DNA of 9,003 bases from DATDWC01 sp035289805. GTDB lineage: Bacteria > Patescibacteriota > Gracilibacteria > Peribacterales > Peribacteraceae. Below, one piece after another: positions 5,674 to 9,003 of this stretch. Under the pieces are notes generated by a model that searched no databases, was not told where the DNA came from, and worked only from the letters and a program-made list of their open reading frames with translations. The stretch lies in NCBI GenBank assembly GCA_035289805.1, contig DATDWC010000091.1, forward strand, positions 1 through 9,003, in the 5' to 3' direction. The position numbers and the translations under genes were made by a program. Each line of letters opens with the position of its first letter. Position 1 is the stretch's first letter.

Positions 5674-6723
5674 TCATCTAGCCGCAAAGCTTTTGAGCGC
5701 CGCTCGGAGCGTCACCTCCCCTTGCTCCACGAGCATCCCGTACTGCCCTAAAAGGGACACTAACCGTTCATGGAGAGCCTCCCAATCTGTATCGAGGAGA
5801 GTGGCAGGATCAAAGGATTCCAGAGTCTCGCTCGGGCAGTGGCACATACCAGCAAGGGCATCCAGCTTATCCCCTTTAAACTGCCGGAGCGCTAGGAACG
5901 GTATGCCAGAGACAATTGCTGCAGCAACAATCGCGTGGTAACGCTGAGTGATGATGCAGGTCGCATCTTTAAACTCTTCCAGGACCTCATCCATCGTCAC
6001 AGTCTCCCGCACAGGGGTGGAAAGGAGGTGCGAGAGCTTCTCTGTGAGGCGACGTTCCCCACTGTGGTGTGACTGCATGGAGAGAATACGAATTTCGAAG
6101 CCTTCCTTGCGTAATCGCTCAAATCCCTCAACAAACTTCCTCAGAATTTTTGGGTTCCATTCTGTGGAAAACCTGGGAATAAAAACGAACAAATTTTTTG
6201 ATCGGAATGTCGGATTTTTGTTTTTCATAAGCGATATTGTTGGATCGAAAGATTGAACAACTTCTGTATTCTTTTTCCACAGCACGCTCCGCTCGGCGGA
6301 GGCGGTATCCCGCAGGCTCACGTAGGAAGCATGGGCGAATGCGTACCTCGAAATCTTTTCCCCAAGGGAAGTTCTGAATGGACCGAGTCCCTGGAACGCG
6401 AGGAAATAAGGTTTTCGGAGGAGACGCGCGAAAAGCACTGGGACAATCCACACGATGCATGCCTGAAGGGACTCTCCATCCGTAAAGAGGCTCCCTCCCC
6501 CAAAGACGATTCCATTCGATCGGGAGAGGGCAAAGACAGTCCTGAGCCACATGAGAGAGAGGAGGGAACGAATCCCTGCGGGGAACCGGGGAAGCTCACC
6601 CTCACGCGGCCTTGCAGAAAGCACCTGCCACGAAACCTCCGGGTAGCGGCGAAGGAAGTACTCACGCAGTGCCTCATCACCGGCATTCCGAACGCCGTAG
6701 TTTCCAACGAGAAGGTAGCGCAC
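5674..6723 (-). CDS. csaB: CsaB-like polysaccharide pyruvyltransferase family protein
   Basis: The 349-residue protein belongs to the polysaccharide pyruvyltransferase family, and its length fits CsaB. It begins with GNYGVRNAGDEA (7-18), typical of these enzymes. FGGGSLFTD (74-82), QGLGP (111-115), SLRD (136-139) and ITQRYHAIV (258-266) follow; the last corresponds to the S-x-R-x-H segment, with R261 and H263. In Firmicutes CsaB transfers pyruvate from phosphoenolpyruvate to the secondary cell-wall polymer that anchors S-layer proteins. Here a role in modifying a surface glycan is inferred, plausible because CPR cells have S-layers. The start is GTG 6723, 19 bases after the rplS stop. The only purine-rich sequence before it, GGGG, lies about 3 bases upstream. 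The gene ends in TGA at 5674-5676. Other members modify different exopolysaccharides, so the exact product is uncertain. Confidence 0.85.
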   Translation of the reverse strand: MRYLLVGNYGVRNAGDEALREYFLRRYPEVSWQVLSARPREGELPRFPAGIRSLLSLMWLRTVFALSRSNGIVFGGGSLFTDGESLQACIVWIVPVLFARLLRKPYFLAFQGLGPFRTSLGEKISRYAFAHASYVSLRDTASAERSVLWKKNTEVVQSFDPTISLMKNKNPTFRSKNLFVFIPRFSTEWNPKILRKFVEGFERLRKEGFEIRILSMQSHHSGERRLTEKLSHLLSTPVRETVTMDEVLEEFKDATCIITQRYHAIVAAAIVSGIPFLALRQFKGDKLDALAGMCHCPSETLESFDPATLLDTDWEALHERLVSLLGQYGMLVEQGEVTLRAALKSFAAR

Positions 6724-6742
6724 TTTCCCCAGAATATTCCTT

Positions 6743-7183
6743 TTACTCCTTCTCCACCACCTCTGGAGGAGCCGCTTTCTCCGGGACTACTGCTGCCTTA
6801 AATTCATCCGCCGTTGTGAACCGTTCGGAGAGGCGTGCGGATTTGCCTGCTCTCCCCCGGAGGAAGAAGAGCTTGGCGCGACGTACGCTCGCAATCTTTA
6901 CTACCTCAATTTTCTCGATGATGGGTGAGGAGAAGGAAAACACCTTCTCTACCCCTACCCCCTCCACAATCTTTCGAACCGTAAAGCTATTATCCGTAGG
7001 AACCCTTCCCTTGTGTACGCTAATCACGAGACCCTCAAAAATCTGAATACGCTCCTTCTCCCCTTCCTTCACCTTCTGGTGCACCTTAACAGTGTACCCC
7101 GGGCGCACCTCCGGGAATGGGCGGAGGTACTTCCTTGCCTGTGTACGAAGCAGAATATGGCTCACGGGAGGAGACTCTAACAA
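6743..7183 (-). CDS. rplS: Large-subunit ribosomal protein bL19
   Basis: Residues 22-118 match bL19. The segment FPEVRPGYTVKVHQKV (23-38), IFEGLVI (48-54), FTVRKI with GVGVEK (67-80), and VRRAKLFFLRGRAGKSAR (100-117) are all family hallmarks. The protein sits at the 30S-50S interface and contributes to an intersubunit bridge. At 146 residues it is longer than the usual 115 or so, because of an Ala/Pro/Glu/Val-rich tail (about 122-146). The TTG start at 7183 gives this length. GTG at 7165 would give a 140-residue protein beginning MSHILL and is equally plausible. Neither has a Shine-Dalgarno sequence, and the bases just before the TTG are CACCTCCTTTTG, which resemble the anti-Shine-Dalgarno end of 16S rRNA. 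The gene lies 48 bases after the regulator gene and 19 bases before the csaB-like gene. Confidence 0.96.
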   Translation of the reverse strand: MLESPPVSHILLRTQARKYLRPFPEVRPGYTVKVHQKVKEGEKERIQIFEGLVISVHKGRVPTDNSFTVRKIVEGVGVEKVFSFSSPIIEKIEVVKIASVRRAKLFFLRGRAGKSARLSERFTTADEFKAAVVPEKAAPPEVVEKE

Positions 7184-7231
7184 AAGGAGGTGGCCGAGGA
7201 AAGGCGGAAACCGGGGAAAATGGTACTTTTC

Positions 7232-7813
7232 CTACTTCCTCGCCTCCTGCATTTCCCGATCAATAGTGTTGAATGCAACGACGTGCGTGGGAGAATCCAC
7301 GGTATCGCGGATGAACTTATCCTTCAGGTTAAGGCGGTAGAGGAAATCCGGCACCGAGAAGATGGAGTACTTCACACTCCGGAGAGAGGGATCGTGGGTG
7401 AGGAGGCGCTCCACAGCATCCTTCTTTACATCCCCGACGATGAGGAGATCCACCGGGTCGCTCTCCCCTACGAATGAACCAGCGAGCACCAGGAGCTTTA
7501 ATCCGGAGAGTCTCTTCAGTTCCGAAAGAATGGCAGATTCCCCCTGCACCGCCTTGCTAAACATGCTCCGGAGATCCGCGTAGAGTGGGAATTCTGGATC
7601 CACGTGGAAGTACTTCTTCCGATTCTTCATACGGGATTTTACGAGGCCAATCTTTTTAAGGTTCTCAAGCTCTCTCCTAATCGAATTAATCTGCTCATCC
7701 AAAAGCCTTGTGAGCTCGCGGATAAAATATTCTTGCTCGGGGTGCAGGAGAAACGTCGAGAGGAGCTTCACCCTGGTCGTGGAGCTGAACAATGCTTTCA
7801 GGGAATCGTGCAC
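7232..7813 (-). CDS. Winged-helix regulator fused to a degenerate nucleotidyltransferase-like domain
   Basis: The 193-residue protein has an N-terminal winged helix-turn-helix domain (about residues 8-72). The probable recognition helix is around 40-55 and the wing carries the basic RMKNRKKYFH segment (61-70). This fold binds DNA in ArsR/MarR-like regulators. Residues about 103-185 look like a minimal nucleotidyltransferase domain: G112-S113 starts the loop, and D119-P-V-D122 followed by LLIVG fills the place of the catalytic D-x-D. The extra residue and missing carboxylate suggest an inactive, perhaps ligand-sensing, domain. I recall similar two-domain proteins in archaea and CPR bacteria. 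The start is GTG 7813, because TAG occurs in frame a few codons upstream. No Shine-Dalgarno sequence precedes it. As the first gene of the rplS-csaB-lepA cluster it may regulate that cluster, an inference from position. Confidence 0.75.
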   Translation of the reverse strand: MHDSLKALFSSTTRVKLLSTFLLHPEQEYFIRELTRLLDEQINSIRRELENLKKIGLVKSRMKNRKKYFHVDPEFPLYADLRSMFSKAVQGESAILSELKRLSGLKLLVLAGSFVGESDPVDLLIVGDVKKDAVERLLTHDPSLRSVKYSIFSVPDFLYRLNLKDKFIRDTVDSPTHVVAFNTIDREMQEARK

Positions 7814-7870
7814 AGGGAGGAGCGGAAACTATCGTGCAGAATTTTTATGGGACCTTAAGAAAGTGCACGA
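7806..7870. promoter_or_regulatory. Repeated TCGTGCA sites at the regulator gene start, possible operator
   Basis: TCGTGCAC (7806-7813, overlapping the GTG start) is repeated as TCGTGCAG (7832-7839). It recurs inverted as GTGCACGA (7863-7870). Three copies of a 7-mer within 65 bases at the start of a winged-helix regulator gene suggest autoregulation. This is inference, since the core GTGCA also occurs elsewhere in the window. Confidence 0.3.
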
Positions 7871-8164
7871 GAGAGAAAATAAACTGAACCTCTTCAATGG
7901 AAGAAGAGACGAGTACAAATCGTATTCATCTTTATTTGAAAGATCAAGAATAGTATTCAATCTCGCTCTTCTTAAGAATTCCTGGGAGATTCATGGCTTC
8001 TTCTTGCACAAACTTTATGAACACTCTCCTAAATGATGAACAAATTTTTTATTCATAATAGTGGAGGGAAGTGCAGATCCCTGAAGTTCCATCCGATAGC
8101 GCAAGGTACCGTGAAGTCGAAAAATGCGGTATAATCTATAGATTTCCATACCCATACCAAAAAA
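7814..8164. other. Divergent intergenic region of about 350 bases
   Basis: No supported gene lies here. Reading on either strand gives only short open frames of about 20 codons on the plus strand and shadow frames on the minus strand. The region holds the TCGTGCA sites near its left end, a small TCTTC-AATG-GAAGA hairpin near 7890-7905, a T-rich tract near 8044-8050 and a -10 element at 8130. A small RNA cannot be excluded, but I see no promoter-terminator pair for one. Confidence 0.5.
8130..8135 (+). promoter_or_regulatory. Consensus -10 box for the membrane protein gene
   Basis: A perfect TATAAT lies 29 bases before the GTG at 8165, so the leader would be roughly 20-25 nucleotides. No good -35 box is found at 16-18 bases upstream, so activation by a protein or an unusual sigma preference is possible. 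Confidence 0.45.
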
Positions 8165-9003
8165 GTGATCTTCCGAAAATCCCTCATCGCGATTCTGCTC
8201 CTTGGAGCACTCCTTGCTCCACAGGTAGAACCCCTCCTCCATGGGAACGAAACCAATTGGGGAAGCTCTGCTATAGAACTCTTCTCTGTGCCAACAGCGC
8301 ATGCCCAGAGTAACACTCTCGGAAATACCGCCTCCCGATTCTTTGGAGGGTTGATCGAAATCTTTGCTGTGGTCAATTGGCTGGCCCTCGGAATGGTCCA
8401 GGCACTACTTAATCCTGATTTTATTTTTGGTGCGAAGGATGCGGGGGGCGTTCGGGGGATGGAAACTATCCTCCTCTCTCTGTGGAGAGTATCGCGGGAT
8501 ATCGTGAATGGCATCTTTGCATTCATGCTCCTGATCTTTGGTGCCTCCATGATCCTCATGGGAGCAGAGAAGGGTGCCGGAGCCATGTTCAAGGAGAAGG
8601 CTCCCAAGTTTGTACTCGCGGTGATCCTCGTCAACTTCTCGTGGTTCTTCCCACGGGTCATTTTGGATATGTCGAACGTCATGCAGGCTGTGGTGTATCA
8701 ACTCCCGAATATCGTGCACCCAAATGCCAAGTGCATCGCACAGGTACTCCCGGGTCCCGATGGAATAATTAACGGCCAAATTAATGAGCTGACGAATGTC
8801 CCGATGCTGAGCGGTGACGACATAAAACAACTCTGTAATTTTGTCTGGAAAGTCCGCCTCTTCCCACCCACGAACGATGAGTGCGGAGCAAACCCCGCAC
8901 TCCCCGGCTGTCCCCGGCCAACACTCAATGGAACATACCCCAAGCGTGGCAGGCAGCTCTTCGATCTCATCGATATCTACTACACGGATTGGGAGAAGGC
9001 AAA
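8165..9003 (+). CDS. Membrane/exported protein, VirB6/TrbL-like (partial, runs off the right edge)
   Basis: This open frame continues past the window end; 279 residues are visible. TAA at 8132-8134 closes the frame upstream, and GTG 8165 is the best start, without a Shine-Dalgarno sequence. Residues 2-20 form a basic-hydrophobic signal-like segment, and A45-H46-A47|Q48 is a good signal peptidase I site, although the signal would be long. Three hydrophobic segments follow at about 63-82, 114-132 and 148-167; the third continues with NFSWFFPRVILDMSN (157-171). This layout, and the helix carrying NFSWFF, resemble VirB6/TrbL-type inner-membrane components of type IV secretion or conjugation systems in CPR genomes, as I remember them. 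Residues 180-279 look extracytoplasmic, with four cysteines (190, 224, 240, 249) that could form disulfides. The secretion role is moderately likely; downstream genes such as virB4 would decide it. Confidence 0.7.
   Translation, partial: MIFRKSLIAILLLGALLAPQVEPLLHGNETNWGSSAIELFSVPTAHAQSNTLGNTASRFFGGLIEIFAVVNWLALGMVQALLNPDFIFGAKDAGGVRGMETILLSLWRVSRDIVNGIFAFMLLIFGASMILMGAEKGAGAMFKEKAPKFVLAVILVNFSWFFPRVILDMSNVMQAVVYQLPNIVHPNAKCIAQVLPGPDGIINGQINELTNVPMLSGDDIKQLCNFVWKVRLFPPTNDECGANPALPGCPRPTLNGTYPKRGRQLFDLIDIYYTDWEKA

Noticed and set aside
5664..5675. GAGG-TTT-CCTC hairpin between the csaB-like gene and lepA as a regulatory switch
   Set aside because: Only four base pairs, and too far from the lepA ATG to be a meaningful ribosome-site lock.
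4035..5681. Several long plus-strand open frames opposite lepA
   Set aside because: They are antisense shadows of a highly conserved GTPase gene; their translations are Ser/Arg-rich and lack recognisable features.
6253..7046. Plus-strand open frames opposite the csaB-like gene and rplS
   Set aside because: Same reason: they overlap strongly supported minus-strand genes and have shadow-type composition.
8053..8830. Minus-strand open frames opposite the right-edge membrane protein
   Set aside because: The plus-strand frame has a signal-like start, ordered hydrophobic helices and an upstream -10 box; the minus frames have none of these.
1..9003. CRISPR array, insertion sequence or prophage genes
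   Set aside because: No regularly spaced direct repeats, transposase or phage structural motifs are visible on either strand.

Overview
The window reads like a piece of a bacterial chromosome, probably from the Candidate Phyla Radiation (Patescibacteria), perhaps on the Peregrinibacteria/Gracilibacteria side. That placement is an inference. It rests on a winged-helix protein fused to a degenerate nucleotidyltransferase-like domain, a membrane protein with the look of CPR VirB6/TrbL-like components, many GTG/TTG starts, and almost no Shine-Dalgarno sequences. The standard genetic code fits: the tRNA-Gly has anticodon UCC, one gene ends in TGA, and no complete gene needs an internal TGA to be read as glycine.

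Left part (1-3840), plus-strand and visibly more A+T-rich, accessory in character. It holds the C-terminal end of an unknown helical protein with a clear intrinsic terminator; a zinc deaminase-fold protein with HAE and PCPMC motifs and a long C-terminal extension; a small lipoprotein built of three repeated helical units; a stretch of about 300 bases containing only palindromic repeat-like sequence; an 85-residue orphan protein; a tRNA-Gly(UCC) on the minus strand; and a FAD-dependent D-amino-acid-oxidase-family enzyme. The orphan gene and the oxidase gene have near-identical start-proximal promoters whose -10 box lies only 6 bases before the ATG, so both mRNAs should be leaderless.

Middle and right part (3837-7813), minus-strand and more G+C-rich, is a compact housekeeping cluster. 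In transcription order it contains a winged-helix/NTase-like regulator, ribosomal protein bL19 (rplS), a CsaB-like polysaccharide pyruvyltransferase, and the ribosome-associated GTPase LepA/EF4. Spacing is short throughout, suggesting one operon that joins translation genes with a cell-wall-polymer modification gene. The cluster meets the oxidase gene tail to tail, and one palindromic CTAG supplies both stop codons.

Right end (7814-9003): an intergenic region of about 350 bases, divergent between the regulator and a plus-strand gene that runs off the window. That gene encodes a secreted or membrane protein with a signal-like N-terminus, an AHA|Q cleavage-like site and three further hydrophobic segments, resembling the start of a VirB6/TrbL-type conjugation or type IV secretion component.

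I found no CRISPR array, transposase or complete new multi-gene system. The best leads are the unusual deaminase, the paired leaderless promoters, the palindromic element and the regulator-bL19-CsaB-LepA cluster.
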